Positions 48,738-57,173 of a stretch of 64,000 bases of DNA are shown here, one piece after another. The translations under genes and the position numbers were made by a program. Every line of letters starts with the position of its first letter. The stretch's first letter is position 1. Where the stretch lies: positions 30,501 through 94,500 of the forward strand of contig CAJUEU010000003.1 in assembly GCA_910585735.1 (NCBI GenBank), read 5' to 3'. The notes beneath the pieces were generated by a model. The model was not told where the DNA came from, made no database searches, and saw nothing but the letters and a program-made list of their open reading frames with translations. The stretch comes from an uncultured Oscillospiraceae bacterium (lineage in GTDB: Bacteria; Bacillota; Clostridia; Oscillospirales; Oscillospiraceae).

Positions 48738-51700
48738 ATGAAACTGCTGCTTGACTTCCTCAACCAAATACCGGAATTTGAACAACTGGCGGCGGCTCTG
48801 GATTCAGGGCGGTCGCCGGTCGCTGTTTCCGGCCTGTCCCCGGTCCACCGGGCTTATTTTGCCGCCGGACTTCGGGAACGGACCGGCCGCCCGGTGGTGC
48901 TGCTCTGCGCCGACGAGGCCGAGGGAGAAAAGCTCCAGGCCGATCTGCGCTCTCTTACCGGGGAGGAGGTCTTTCTGCTGCCTGCCCGGGAGTTTACCTT
49001 CCACAACGCTGCCGTGGCCTCCCGGGAGTGGGAGCATAAACGGCTGCGGGTACTCTGGGCGCTTCGGAAGGGAAAGGTCCCCTTTCTGGTGGCCCCCGCC
49101 GAGGCCCTGCTTCAGCGCACCATTCCTGCGGAAGGGCTGGATCAGCTCAGCTTTATCCTCCGGGAGGGGGAACGGTATGATCTGAACCAGCTCACTGAAC
49201 AGCTTGCCGCCGCCGGTTATACCCGTTGTGACCAGGTGGAAGGCGTGGGACAGTTTGCCCTTCGGGGCGGTATTTTGGATGTATTTTCCCCTGCCGGGGC
49301 CCTGCCCCTGCGCTTGGAGTTTTTTGACGACGAAGTAGACTCCATGGGGCTCTTCGAGCCGGGAAGCCAACGGCGGACCGAGAGGGTCGCCCAGGGGGTG
49401 ATCCTTCCCGCTGCCGAGGTGCTGCCCCAGGCAGCCCCCGGCGGCGTGTCCGGGCTGGCTAAGGCTCTGGACCAGCGGCTGGCCGCCGCAGTGAAGAAGG
49501 GGGCTCCCGACCAATTGCTGGTCACCCTCCATCAAGACAAGGAGCTGTTGGAAAACGGCTTGTCCTTTCCGGCGGTGGATCGGTATCTGGGGCTTATCTA
49601 TCCCAAGATGGCTTCCGCTTTGGACTATCTGCCTCCTGACGCCGCCGTGCTCCTCAGTGAGTCTCCCCGCTTTCTGGAGCGGTGCAAGAATTACCTCTGG
49701 CAGGTGGGGGAGGATGTGACCGCCCTCAGCGAGAGCGGAGTGATGCTCCCTGAGCTGGGGCGGCTGTGCCTGACGCCCGAGGAGCTTGCCGCCGGGCTGG
49801 AAAACTGGCCGGTGGCCTATCTGGATGCCTTTACCTCCTCCCAGTATCCTCAGAAGCCCAAGGCTCTGCTCACCGTCACCGCCAAGCTGCTGCCCTCCTT
49901 TGGCGTCAGCCTGGAAACCGCGGTGAGCGACCTGTCCCACTATATTTCCGCCGGATTTTCCGTGGTGGTGCTCTCCGGCACCGAGCAGCGGTGTCTCAAC
50001 CTCCAAGCCCTCCTGCGGGAGCAGAAGGTACGCACCGCCGTGGATTTTCAGCTTCGCGCCCTGCCCAAGCCGGGGCAGGCGGTGCTCTGTTGCGGAGGAT
50101 TGTCCGCCGGCATGGAGTTTCCCGGGGCCAAGGTGGCCGTTCTCACGGAGGGACAGGCTGCCCCGGTAAAAAAGCGGCGGGCCAAGGGGCCCACTAACCG
50201 GGAGAAGCTGAAGTCCTACGCCGACCTGACACCCGGGGATCTGGTGGTCCATCAGGTTTACGGCATTGGCCGCTACCAGGGCATGGTGAAGATGCCGGTG
50301 GACGGGATAGAGAAGGACTATGTGAAGATCGCTTACGCCGGGGCCGACGTCCTGTATGTGCCCGCTACCCAGCTGGATCAGGTGAGCAAGTACATCGGGG
50401 GCGGCGAGGACGCGAACGAGACCAAAAAGCTCTCTAAGTTAGGGGGCGGGGACTGGGAGCGGCAGAAGTCCCGGGCCAAAAAGGCGGTCCAGGACCTGGC
50501 TAAGGGGCTCATTCAGCTCTACGCCCAGCGGCAGCGGCAGCCCGGCTTTGCCTTCTCCCCCGACTCTCCCTGGCAGAAGGAGTTTGAGGAGGAGTTTGAG
50601 TACACCGAGACCGAGGACCAGCTGCGCTGCATTGCTGAGATCAAGCGGGATATGGAGGCAAACAAGCCCATGGACCGCCTGCTCTGCGGGGATGTGGGCT
50701 ACGGCAAGACCGAGGTGGCCTTCCGGGCCATTATGAAATGTGTGCTGGACGGCAAGCAGGCCGCCATTTTGGCGCCCACCACCGTTCTGGCCCGGCAGCA
50801 TTACCTTACCGCCAAGCAGCGGTTTGCCAAGTATCCTGTGGAGGTGGCCGTGATCTCCCGGTTCCGCACGGGAGCCCAGATGAAAGAGACCCTTCGGAAG
50901 CTGGAGGAGGGGAGCGTAGACCTGCTTATCGGCACCCACCGGCTTCTCCAGAAGGACGTGACCTTCAAAAATTTAGGGCTCCTGGTGGTGGACGAGGAGC
51001 AGCGGTTTGGGGTCACCCACAAGGAGAAGCTGAAGGAGCTGACCCGGCAGGTGGATGTGCTCACCCTTTCGGCCACCCCCATCCCCCGGACCCTCAACAT
51101 GGCCCTTTCCGGCATTCGGGATATGTCCACCTTAGAGGAGCCGCCCATGGACCGCCAGCCGGTGCAGACCTATGTGATGGAGCATGACTGGTCGGTGCTC
51201 TCCGACGCCATGCGCCGGGAGATCGAGCGGGGCGGCCAGGTCTATTATCTCCACAACCGGGTGGAGACCATTGCCCGCACCGCCGCCCGCATCCGGGAGA
51301 TGCTGGGAGAGGATATAGAGGTGGCGATCGCCCACGGCAAGATGACCCAGGACGAGCTGGGGGAAGTGATGGACCGGGTGAGCCAGGGGGAGGTCCAGGT
51401 GCTGGTGTGTACCACCATCATTGAGACCGGCATTGACATCGCCAACGTGAACACCCTCATCATTGAGGACGCCGATAAAATGGGCCTTGCCCAGCTCCAC
51501 CAGATCCGGGGCAGGGTGGGGAGGTCCTCCCGGCGGGCCTTCGCCTACCTGACCTACCGCCGGGGCAAGGTGCTTTCCGAGGTGGCCTCCAAGCGGCTTT
51601 CCGCCATCCGGGAGTTTGCCGAATTTGGCTCGGGCTTCAAGATTGCCATGCGGGACCTGGAGATCCGGGGGGCGGGAAATGTGCTGGGGCCTGAGCAGTC

Positions 51701-52238
51701 CGGCTTCCTGGTGAGCGTGGGCTATGATATGTATCTGAAGCTGTTGGAGGAGGCGGTCCTTACCGAGCGGGGGGAGGTGGCCCAGTTGCCCGGGGAGTGC
51801 TCGGCCGACCTGACGGTGGCGGCCTCCATCCCCGACCGATATGTGCCCTCGGCCGAGCAGCGGATGGACCTCTACCGAAAGATCGCCATGATCCGCACCG
51901 AGGCCGACGCCGACGACGTTACCGATGAGCTCATCGACCGCTACGGAGACCCGCCCCGGCAGGTGAACAACCTCATCGCCGTGGCCCTCATGCGGTCCCG
52001 GGCCGCTGAGTGCGGCATCACCCAGATCGAGCAGAAGGGAAGTAACCTGGTATTTTCCCTCAAGAGCTTTGAGCTCCAAAGCGTTTCCTCCCTCTGCGCC
52101 TCCGAGCGGTGGAAGGGCAGGGTGCTCTTCTCTGCTGGGGAGAAGGCGGCCCTCACCCTGCGGCTCAAGAAGGGGGAGGATCCACTGAAGCTGTCCCGGG
52201 CTCTGGTGGAGGAGTATGCGAAACTGACGGACAACTAA
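48738..52238 (+). CDS. mfd: Transcription-repair coupling factor Mfd
   Basis: 1166 residues, full length. The UvrB-homologous N-terminal module is followed by the RNA-polymerase-interacting domain (LTPGDLVVHQVYGIGRYQGM, about 492-510) and the RecG-like translocase: Walker A LLCGDVGYGKTEVAF (about 648-662), DEEQ box VVDEEQRFGVTHKEK (about 750) and motif VI QIRGRVGRSSRRAFAYL. It removes RNA polymerase stalled at DNA lesions and recruits UvrA. The start follows TCTGGAGG. tadA follows after an 85-bp gap with a hairpin. Confidence 0.97.
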   Translation: MKLLLDFLNQIPEFEQLAAALDSGRSPVAVSGLSPVHRAYFAAGLRERTGRPVVLLCADEAEGEKLQADLRSLTGEEVFLLPAREFTFHNAAVASREWEHKRLRVLWALRKGKVPFLVAPAEALLQRTIPAEGLDQLSFILREGERYDLNQLTEQLAAAGYTRCDQVEGVGQFALRGGILDVFSPAGALPLRLEFFDDEVDSMGLFEPGSQRRTERVAQGVILPAAEVLPQAAPGGVSGLAKALDQRLAAAVKKGAPDQLLVTLHQDKELLENGLSFPAVDRYLGLIYPKMASALDYLPPDAAVLLSESPRFLERCKNYLWQVGEDVTALSESGVMLPELGRLCLTPEELAAGLENWPVAYLDAFTSSQYPQKPKALLTVTAKLLPSFGVSLETAVSDLSHYISAGFSVVVLSGTEQRCLNLQALLREQKVRTAVDFQLRALPKPGQAVLCCGGLSAGMEFPGAKVAVLTEGQAAPVKKRRAKGPTNREKLKSYADLTPGDLVVHQVYGIGRYQGMVKMPVDGIEKDYVKIAYAGADVLYVPATQLDQVSKYIGGGEDANETKKLSKLGGGDWERQKSRAKKAVQDLAKGLIQLYAQRQRQPGFAFSPDSPWQKEFEEEFEYTETEDQLRCIAEIKRDMEANKPMDRLLCGDVGYGKTEVAFRAIMKCVLDGKQAAILAPTTVLARQHYLTAKQRFAKYPVEVAVISRFRTGAQMKETLRKLEEGSVDLLIGTHRLLQKDVTFKNLGLLVVDEEQRFGVTHKEKLKELTRQVDVLTLSATPIPRTLNMALSGIRDMSTLEEPPMDRQPVQTYVMEHDWSVLSDAMRREIERGGQVYYLHNRVETIARTAARIREMLGEDIEVAIAHGKMTQDELGEVMDRVSQGEVQVLVCTTIIETGIDIANVNTLIIEDADKMGLAQLHQIRGRVGRSSRRAFAYLTYRRGKVLSEVASKRLSAIREFAEFGSGFKIAMRDLEIRGAGNVLGPEQSGFLVSVGYDMYLKLLEEAVLTERGEVAQLPGECSADLTVAASIPDRYVPSAEQRMDLYRKIAMIRTEADADDVTDELIDRYGDPPRQVNNLIAVALMRSRAAECGITQIEQKGSNLVFSLKSFELQSVSSLCASERWKGRVLFSAGEKAALTLRLKKGEDPLKLSRALVEEYAKLTDN

Positions 52239-52241
52239 AAA

Positions 52242-52308
52242 GCAAGACAGGAGGACGGTTCTTCTGCCCTGAGGAAGCGGATAGCAAGAACCGTCCCCGC
52301 TGTCTTGC
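52242..52308. terminator. Long imperfect hairpin between mfd and tadA
   Basis: GCAAGACAG (52242-52250) and GGACGGTTCTT (52253-52263) pair with AAGAACCGTCC (52286-52296) and CTGTCTTGC (52300-52308). There is no T-run, so it may be an RNA processing or stability element rather than a terminator. Confidence 0.5.
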
Positions 52309-52323
52309 CAGCGGAGGGAGACT

Positions 52324-52785
52324 ATGGACCACGAATTTTACATGGCCCGGGCCCTGGAGCTGGCCCGGGAGGCTCTGGAGAATGGGGACGTGCCCGTTGG
52401 GTGTGTTATTGTGGATGAGCAGGGCGTTATCCTCGGGGAGGGCCGCAACCGACGGGAGGAACACCACGATGCCTCGGCTCACGCAGAGGTGGAGGCCATC
52501 CGTATGGCCTGCCGGACCGTGGGCTCTTGGCGGCTCCACAAAACCACGCTCTATGTAACCCTGGAGCCCTGCGCCATGTGCGCCGGAGCTATCCTAAACG
52601 CTCGGATCCCCGAGGTCCGCTACGGGGCCAGGGAGGAGAAGACCGGGGCCTGCGGCTCGGTGCTCAATCTCTTTGAAGAGAATTTCGGCCACAAGCCCCG
52701 GCTCTACCGGGGGCTGCTGGAGGAAGCGTGCGCCGCCCTCCTGGGAGAATTTTTCGCCCAGAGGCGGGAAAATGAAAAGATTTAA
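52324..52785 (+). CDS. tadA: tRNA-specific adenosine-34 deaminase
   Basis: 153 residues. The zinc/catalytic motif is SAHAEVEAIRMA (His53, catalytic Glu55) and TLEPCAMCAGAILNARI supplies Cys83 and Cys86. The gap between motifs and the following YGAREEKTGACGSVLNL match TadA rather than cytidine deaminases. It converts A34 to inosine in tRNA-Arg. The start follows GCGGAGGGAG. In other Firmicutes tadA precedes an SRP RNA and dnaX; neither is present here. Confidence 0.95.
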   Translation: MDHEFYMARALELAREALENGDVPVGCVIVDEQGVILGEGRNRREEHHDASAHAEVEAIRMACRTVGSWRLHKTTLYVTLEPCAMCAGAILNARIPEVRYGAREEKTGACGSVLNLFEENFGHKPRLYRGLLEEACAALLGEFFAQRRENEKI

Positions 52786-52887
52786 TGCTTTTGTAACAAC
52801 TTAAGGTTTTTCTCGTAACAACCTTCGGGTATTCTAATACTCGCAAGAGCAAGTGTCTTCTTTTTCATTCTATCCTCTATCCTTTGC
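52786..52887 (+). other. Intergenic stretch with recurring words, candidate small RNA
   Basis: TTGTAACAA, TCGTAACAA, a CGGGTATTCTAATAC segment, TTTTTCATT and TTTGCAAAA occur in this order and lead into a strong terminator. A stretch at 55795-55895 shows the same order (TTGTAACAA, CGTTTACA, CGGTAGTATAAC, TTTTTCATT, TTTGCAAAA) before another terminator. A shared small-RNA or leader element is possible. Confidence 0.3.
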
Positions 52888-52917
52888 AAAAAACCAGCGG
52901 GTGACCGCTGGTTTTTT
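52888..52917. terminator. Bidirectional terminator after tadA
   Basis: AAAAAACCAGCGG (52888-52900) and CCGCTGGTTTTTT (52905-52917), a 13-bp stem with loop GTGA, between convergent genes. Confidence 0.92.
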
Positions 52918-52930
52918 GTTTTCTGAATTT

Positions 52931-53539
52931 TTATTCTTTTGGATGCTTTAAGGCGGACAAAAACAGGTCAAGGGTTTTCTGTGCCTGGACACACACATCA
53001 AAGGAGCCCTTGCGCAAGGACCAGTCAAAAAGAATGCCCCGGGAGGTCTGGAGGATGATCTGGGCGGCCTCCTCCACATTGTGGGAGGGGTGGATCTCAC
53101 CGGCCTCCGCGGCGCGGGAGAGGAGTTCTTTCACATACTGCGGGAAAAAACGGTCCTCCACCACCACATAACCGCCGTGGGTATTGAGTTGGGCCTGAAA
53201 GATCCGGGCTTCCAGCGCAGCGCCTACAATGTCGGCGCCGTTGGTCTGCCGGTAGATCACGGCCCGGAGCGCATCCAGCCAACTGTCAAAGGAGCGCTGG
53301 GAAAACTCTTCCTCAAGGTCCTTATCAAAACTTTCAAAGCAGAAAAGAAGAACATCGTCCTTGGAGGAGAAGTAGTGGTAGAAGTTTCCGTTTGAGACCC
53401 CTGCCGCGCCGCAAATATCAGAGATGGTGATATTTTCATATCCCCGCTCCCGGATCAGCTCCATCGCTTTATCCTGAATGCGCCGCCGGGTTGCCAGAGC
53501 TTGCTGCTGCCGTTTGGTCAATGTTTTTTCTTCCGCCAT
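52931..53539 (-). CDS. TetR/AcrR family regulator, divergent from a flavoprotein reductase
   Basis: 202 residues from the ATG at 53539 with GGAGGGTG upstream. The helix-turn-helix is ITISDICGAAGVSNGNFYHY (about 36-55), followed by FSSKDDVLLFCFESF, the standard TetR pattern. The ligand-binding domain has no recognisable specificity. It is divergent from the FAD/FMN lipoprotein gene at 53751, and a perfect palindrome lies just downstream of that gene's promoter, so it is very likely its repressor. The same gene arrangement (TetR opposite a flavoprotein reductase) occurs at 1.9-4.9 kb, with an unrelated operator. Confidence 0.88.
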   Translation of the reverse strand: MAEEKTLTKRQQQALATRRRIQDKAMELIRERGYENITISDICGAAGVSNGNFYHYFSSKDDVLLFCFESFDKDLEEEFSQRSFDSWLDALRAVIYRQTNGADIVGAALEARIFQAQLNTHGGYVVVEDRFFPQYVKELLSRAAEAGEIHPSHNVEEAAQIILQTSRGILFDWSLRKGSFDVCVQAQKTLDLFLSALKHPKE

Positions 53540-53660
53540 GGTCACCCTCCAGCTACAGCCTCCCGCGAAAGCTGTATTTGTTCTTGTTCTCATCATATCT
53601 TATTTTTGCCTTTTTGTCAAAGTTTCACTGCCTGAGCTTTTTGAAAAGGGAAAATGACGC

Positions 53661-53689
53661 TTGACAGTGGCCAGCCAATGTGTTATTCT
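53661..53689 (+). promoter_or_regulatory. Promoter of the second flavoprotein gene
   Basis: TTGACA (53661-53666), 17-bp spacer, TATTCT (53684-53689), 62 bp before the start codon. Confidence 0.72.
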
Positions 53690-53711
53690 TTTGTCGTACA
53701 GATTCACTGAA

Positions 53712-53728
53712 TAGATTCAATGAATCTA
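53712..53728. promoter_or_regulatory. Candidate TetR operator
   Basis: TAGATTCA-A-TGAATCTA is a perfect 17-bp palindrome located about +16 to +32 relative to the promoter above. An additional half-site AGATTCA starts just upstream at 53700. Binding there would block early transcription. Confidence 0.6.
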
Positions 53729-53750
53729 CTTATGAAAAGGAGGAGTCGGA

Positions 53751-55712
53751 ATGAAAAAGAAAATGCTTGCAATTTCTCTTGCGCTTGCCATGGGATTCTA
53801 TCTGCTCTCGGGCTGTACGCAGCCTTCGGGGGAAAAGCCCACGCCGGATGCGCAGCCCACGGCTAAGGTCCTGGGAGAGGTGACCTTTGAGAATACGGTA
53901 GCCTGGGATGGAGAGTACGATGTGGTGGTCGTTGGCTTCGGCGGGGCAGGGGCCGCGGCGGCGGTCTCGGCGGCTGATGCGGGCGCTAATGTGCTGCTGC
54001 TGGAAAAGGCTCCCGAAGGCCACGAGGGCGGAAATACCCGCTACTGCGGACAGTATATCGCCTATGGAAACGGGGATCATGAAGCCACCATGGCCTATTA
54101 TACCGCACTTCAGGGCAACAGAAGTTATGATGGGGAAGTGCTTGAGACCTACGCCAAGGGAATTGCGGATATGAAGGACACCTTGGTCAACGACTTTGGA
54201 GCTGACCCGGAGGCCTGGATCGCCTGGGGTTTTGTACCCATCCTGGCCAAGATGTCTCCCGAGTACCCGGAGCTGCCCGGCAGCGACAAAATCGACCTGT
54301 GCACCATCACGGCGACCGGCGGCCCCAGCCATTTTTGGAAATTCCTGCGGCAGAATGTGACCGACCGCGCCGACAAGATCGATGTGTGGTTCGAGTCTCC
54401 GGCGGTCCACCTGATCCAGGACCCGGGCAACAAGACCATTATCGGCGTACAGACTGAACGGGGCGGAAAAACCCTGAACATCCGGGCCAAAAACGGCGTG
54501 GTTATGGCCTGCGGCGGATTTGAGAACAACCCCGAAATGATCGAGAGCTACCTGGGGATCGCCAAATCGGCGCCTGTCGGCACGCTTTACAATACCGGCG
54601 ATGGTGTCCGCATGGCCATGGAGGTGGGCGCCGACCTATGGCACATGGACGTCTATGAAGGAGACGGCATCGGATTTTACGGCAGCATGTCCTATGTGGT
54701 GGACGAGGGCGAGCGGGCCATCAAAATGGACTCCAGTGCCCTGGGCGACCCCAACTGTGCTTTTGCCAGCGGCAGTGTGATGCTTCTGGCCGCCGATGGC
54801 AGCCGGTACCTTCGGGAGGACGAGGTCAGCCGCCACGGCCACATCTACCAGGGCGGCACCTGGGACAACCCCAAGCGGCCTACCCGTTCCTTCCTGTTTT
54901 TCGATGGAGCTCAGCGGGAGGCCCTTCTGGCGATGATCCCCGCGGAGGTCCATGACCAGATCATTGAGGCCGATAGCCTGGCCACCATGGCCGAGGCCAC
55001 GGGAATGAACGCCGATATTCTCGCCAAGACCGTGGCCGACTTCAACGGCTTTGCCGCCGCTGGGGAGGATCTGGCTTTTGGCCGCAGCGGAGAGCATATG
55101 CGTGCCTTCGCCAAGAGCGGGCCCTATTACGCGCTGGAGCTGCTTCCCGCCATTCTGAATACCCAGGGCGGCGCTCGGCGCAACGGGAATGCCGAGGTGG
55201 TGGGCGCTGACGGTGATCCCATTCCCCATCTCTACTCCGCCGGGGAGTTCGGCGGCGTAACGAGCTTTATGTACCAGGGCGGCGGCAATATGGCCGAATG
55301 TGTGATCTTTGGCCAGCTGGCCGGACGGAACGCTGCCGAGCCCAAGAGCTACACCTCCACTGTTCTTTCCGAGACGATCGGGGAAAAGACTTACACCATC
55401 GGGGTGGAGAGTGACATCGGCGGCGCCGATTACAGCGACATCCCCCTGGGTGAAAATGAGTACCTGGGCGTGGGCGCCGGTGGCATGGGCGGCGAGGTGG
55501 CCGTGAAAGTCACCATGGATGGCGATCAGATCGCTAAGGTTGAGGTGGTCCGCCACATGGAGACCGATGGCATCGGCACCAAGGCCATTGACGCCGTCCC
55601 GGAGGCCATTGTGGCGGCGCAGTCCACGGAGGTGGACAACATTGCGGGAGCGACCATGACCAGTAAGGCTATCAAGGCCGCGGTGGAGGACGCCCTCAGC
55701 AAGACAAAATAA
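53751..55712 (+). CDS. Lipoprotein FAD/FMN reductase (fumarate reductase flavoprotein family)
   Basis: 653 residues. Signal peptide and lipobox end at Cys22 (LLSGC). The FAD domain starts near 57 with VVVVGFGGAGAAAAVSAADAG and has GGFENNPEMIESYLG and the late GGGNMAECVIFGQLAGRNAA. A C-terminal FMN-binding domain (about 575-653) includes DNIAGATMTS, with Thr635 the expected ApbE flavinylation site. Domain order is thus FAD then FMN, the reverse of the protein at 1.9-4.2 kb, and it uses a Sec-type rather than Tat-type signal. It is probably an extracytoplasmic reductase of an unsaturated organic acid, fed by membrane electrons. The start follows AAAAGGAGGAG. A divergent TetR gene and palindrome suggest substrate induction. 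Confidence 0.85.
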   Translation: MKKKMLAISLALAMGFYLLSGCTQPSGEKPTPDAQPTAKVLGEVTFENTVAWDGEYDVVVVGFGGAGAAAAVSAADAGANVLLLEKAPEGHEGGNTRYCGQYIAYGNGDHEATMAYYTALQGNRSYDGEVLETYAKGIADMKDTLVNDFGADPEAWIAWGFVPILAKMSPEYPELPGSDKIDLCTITATGGPSHFWKFLRQNVTDRADKIDVWFESPAVHLIQDPGNKTIIGVQTERGGKTLNIRAKNGVVMACGGFENNPEMIESYLGIAKSAPVGTLYNTGDGVRMAMEVGADLWHMDVYEGDGIGFYGSMSYVVDEGERAIKMDSSALGDPNCAFASGSVMLLAADGSRYLREDEVSRHGHIYQGGTWDNPKRPTRSFLFFDGAQREALLAMIPAEVHDQIIEADSLATMAEATGMNADILAKTVADFNGFAAAGEDLAFGRSGEHMRAFAKSGPYYALELLPAILNTQGGARRNGNAEVVGADGDPIPHLYSAGEFGGVTSFMYQGGGNMAECVIFGQLAGRNAAEPKSYTSTVLSETIGEKTYTIGVESDIGGADYSDIPLGENEYLGVGAGGMGGEVAVKVTMDGDQIAKVEVVRHMETDGIGTKAIDAVPEAIVAAQSTEVDNIAGATMTSKAIKAAVEDALSKTK

Positions 55713-55740
55713 GCGTTTTTCCCTCTCCTATAACAGCAGA

Positions 55741-55767
55741 GACACGGCAGGCATAGTCTGCCGTGTC
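55741..55767 (+). terminator. Terminator of the second flavoprotein gene
   Basis: GACACGGCAG (55741-55750) pairs with CTGCCGTGTC (55758-55767), followed by TTTGC. It lies 29 bp past the stop. Confidence 0.8.
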
Positions 55768-55895
55768 TTTGCATTCAGCCTGAAATTTTACGATTTAATA
55801 GCCTTGTAACAAATTTTGTTTGGTTCGTTTACATTTCCCCGGTAGTATAACTTTTGCAGGGACAGCAAGCTTTTTCATTTCATTGTTTCCTTTTT

Positions 55896-55937
55896 GCAAA
55901 ACGGGCTGAGCGCAGGGACACGCTCAGCCCGTTTTGC
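55896..55937. terminator. Second terminator, after a recurring-word intergenic stretch
   Basis: GCAAAACGGGCTGAGCG (55896-55912) pairs perfectly with CGCTCAGCCCGTTTTGC (55921-55937). The 100 bp before it share words with 52786-52887. The 440-bp gap 55713-56152 otherwise holds the two terminators, a promoter and the RAT leader. Confidence 0.85.
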
Positions 55938-55998
55938 GTTCTTTGGCTTTAGTTGTTTTCCACAAAAATAGCCTTGCAAATTTATTCACATTTCACAA

Positions 55999-56027
55999 TT
56001 GACAGAGATACATTTTTGCTCTATGAT
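55999..56027 (+). promoter_or_regulatory. Promoter of the bglG-type operon
   Basis: TTGACA (55999-56004), 17-bp spacer, TATGAT (56022-56027), about 20 bp before the RAT element. Confidence 0.8.
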
Positions 56028-56046
56028 AAATACAGAATTGAAAGAA

Positions 56047-56126
56047 GCGGTTTGTTACTCTCCGGAGGCTTGTCCGCAAAGGTGGAGGCAGTATGCCTTG
56101 GCTTTTGTGCGCGCCGCCGGTTTTTT
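56047..56126 (+). promoter_or_regulatory. Ribonucleic antiterminator (RAT) overlapping a terminator
   Basis: GGTTTGTTACTC (from 56049), loop TCCG, then GAGGCTTGTCC matches the RAT consensus for BglG/LicT proteins (GGATTGTTACTGC ... GCAGGCAAAACC) in length and stem layout. Its 3' half (CCGGAGGC, 56062-56069) is also the 5' arm of a terminator closing on GCCGCCGG (56113-56120) and followed by TTTTTT. Binding of the antiterminator would stabilise the RAT and prevent termination before its own gene. Confidence 0.75.
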
Positions 56127-56152
56127 GATGTCTGGGGGAGGTGAGGGGATCT

Positions 56153-56992
56153 ATGGTGGTGGTCAAAAACATCAACAATAATGTGTCCCTCTGCCTGGAC
56201 GGAAACGGGAAAGAGGTCATTGTCTTCGGCAAGGGGGTGGGGTTTCTCAAGCCGCCTTCCGAGGTGCCCCTGAACAAGATCGAACGGACCTTTTACAACG
56301 TGAGCAGCCACTATCTATCCATTCTAAACGATGTGCCCGAGAACATTCTGAACTTTACCGCCCGGCAGATGACCCTCCTTCGGGACAAGCTCCCTTATAA
56401 GACCACTGCCAACCTGACCTTCGTTCTGGCCGACCACCTGGCTTTTGCTCTGGAGCGGGCCAAAAAGAATATCTATATTCCCATGCCCTCAGTTTACGAG
56501 ATGGAAACCAGCTGGCCTCAGGAGATGGAAATGGGGCGGAGCTTTGTATCTGCCATGGAAAAAGAGTTTGGAACAAAGCTCCCCTATGGGGAGGCCCAGG
56601 CCGTGGCCATGCACTTTATCAATGCCCGGTCTACTCACGCCGAGGAGAGCGCGGTCAACATCGAGGCGCGCTATGAGGAGATTTTGGAACGCACCACTCA
56701 AATCATTGAGAATGAGATGGCTCTGACAGTACGCCGGGACAGCTTTAACTATGCCCGTTTCGCCACCCATGTGCAATATCTCCTGCGGCGGATCTTTGAG
56801 GACAAGAGCATCGACAGCGAAAACATCCAGATGTACGAATCCGTCCGGGACGAATACGAAACGGCTTCCCGCTGCGTGGACAGGATCGCCGAATATCTGA
56901 AGGAGACCTGGAAAGCCCAGCTTACCGAAGAGGAAAAGCTCTACCTCATCATGCACGTCAATCGTGTGTGCGCCAAGGGGCGGGAAGAGTGA
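56153..56992 (+). CDS. licT: BglG/LicT-family transcriptional antiterminator
   Basis: 279 residues from the ATG at 56153 with GGAGGTGAGG upstream. Residues 1-55 are the RNA-binding CAT domain (VVVKNINNNVSLCLDGNGKE, then GKGVGF). Two PTS-regulation domains follow with candidate phosphorylation sites His95 (LADHLAFAL), His154 (AVAMHFINARS), His206 (FATHVQYLL) and His268 (LIMHVNRV). It binds RAT hairpins in mRNA and prevents termination when its cognate sugar is transported. Its own leader has a RAT-terminator overlap, giving autoregulation. The PTS permease and phospho-beta-glucosidase genes that follow are the expected partners. The symbol is by analogy. Confidence 0.92.
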   Translation: MVVVKNINNNVSLCLDGNGKEVIVFGKGVGFLKPPSEVPLNKIERTFYNVSSHYLSILNDVPENILNFTARQMTLLRDKLPYKTTANLTFVLADHLAFALERAKKNIYIPMPSVYEMETSWPQEMEMGRSFVSAMEKEFGTKLPYGEAQAVAMHFINARSTHAEESAVNIEARYEEILERTTQIIENEMALTVRRDSFNYARFATHVQYLLRRIFEDKSIDSENIQMYESVRDEYETASRCVDRIAEYLKETWKAQLTEEEKLYLIMHVNRVCAKGREE

Positions 56993-57054
56993 AAGGAAAA
57001 CCCCAAAAACGAATATCCCCAAAAATTGTTATCCCGCTTATCTGTGAAGGCTTG

Positions 57055-57107
57055 ACCTTTCACCTCGGCAGAGATCTTATGCCCTGCGGCGGAGAAAGGT
57101 CATTTTA
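57055..57107 (+). terminator. Terminator-like hairpin before the PTS gene
   Basis: TGACCTTTC pairs with GAAAGGTCA (9 bp), enclosing a GC-rich inner part, followed by TTTTAATTTG. The preceding AATTGTTATC and AGGCTTGACC partly resemble a RAT whose 3' end overlaps the terminator, but pairing within the RAT is poor. Confidence 0.6.
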
Positions 57108-57112
57108 ATTTG

Positions 57113-57145
57113 TATTTTACACGCTGGGCCCGGCGTGTTAAAATA
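57113..57145. promoter_or_regulatory. Inverted repeat just before the PTS gene
   Basis: TATTTTACACGC and GCGTGTTAAAATA form a nearly perfect inverted repeat with centre GGGCCC. It ends 29 bp before the start codon. It could be an operator or a second hairpin. Confidence 0.4.
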
Positions 57146-57173
57146 AAAAAGAAAATGAGAAGGAGTGTTCCGA

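Noticed and set aside
52786..52920. SRP RNA (ffs) expected after tadA
   Set aside because: The sequence lacks the GGAA/GNRA-type SRP Alu and S-domain features and is too AT-rich.
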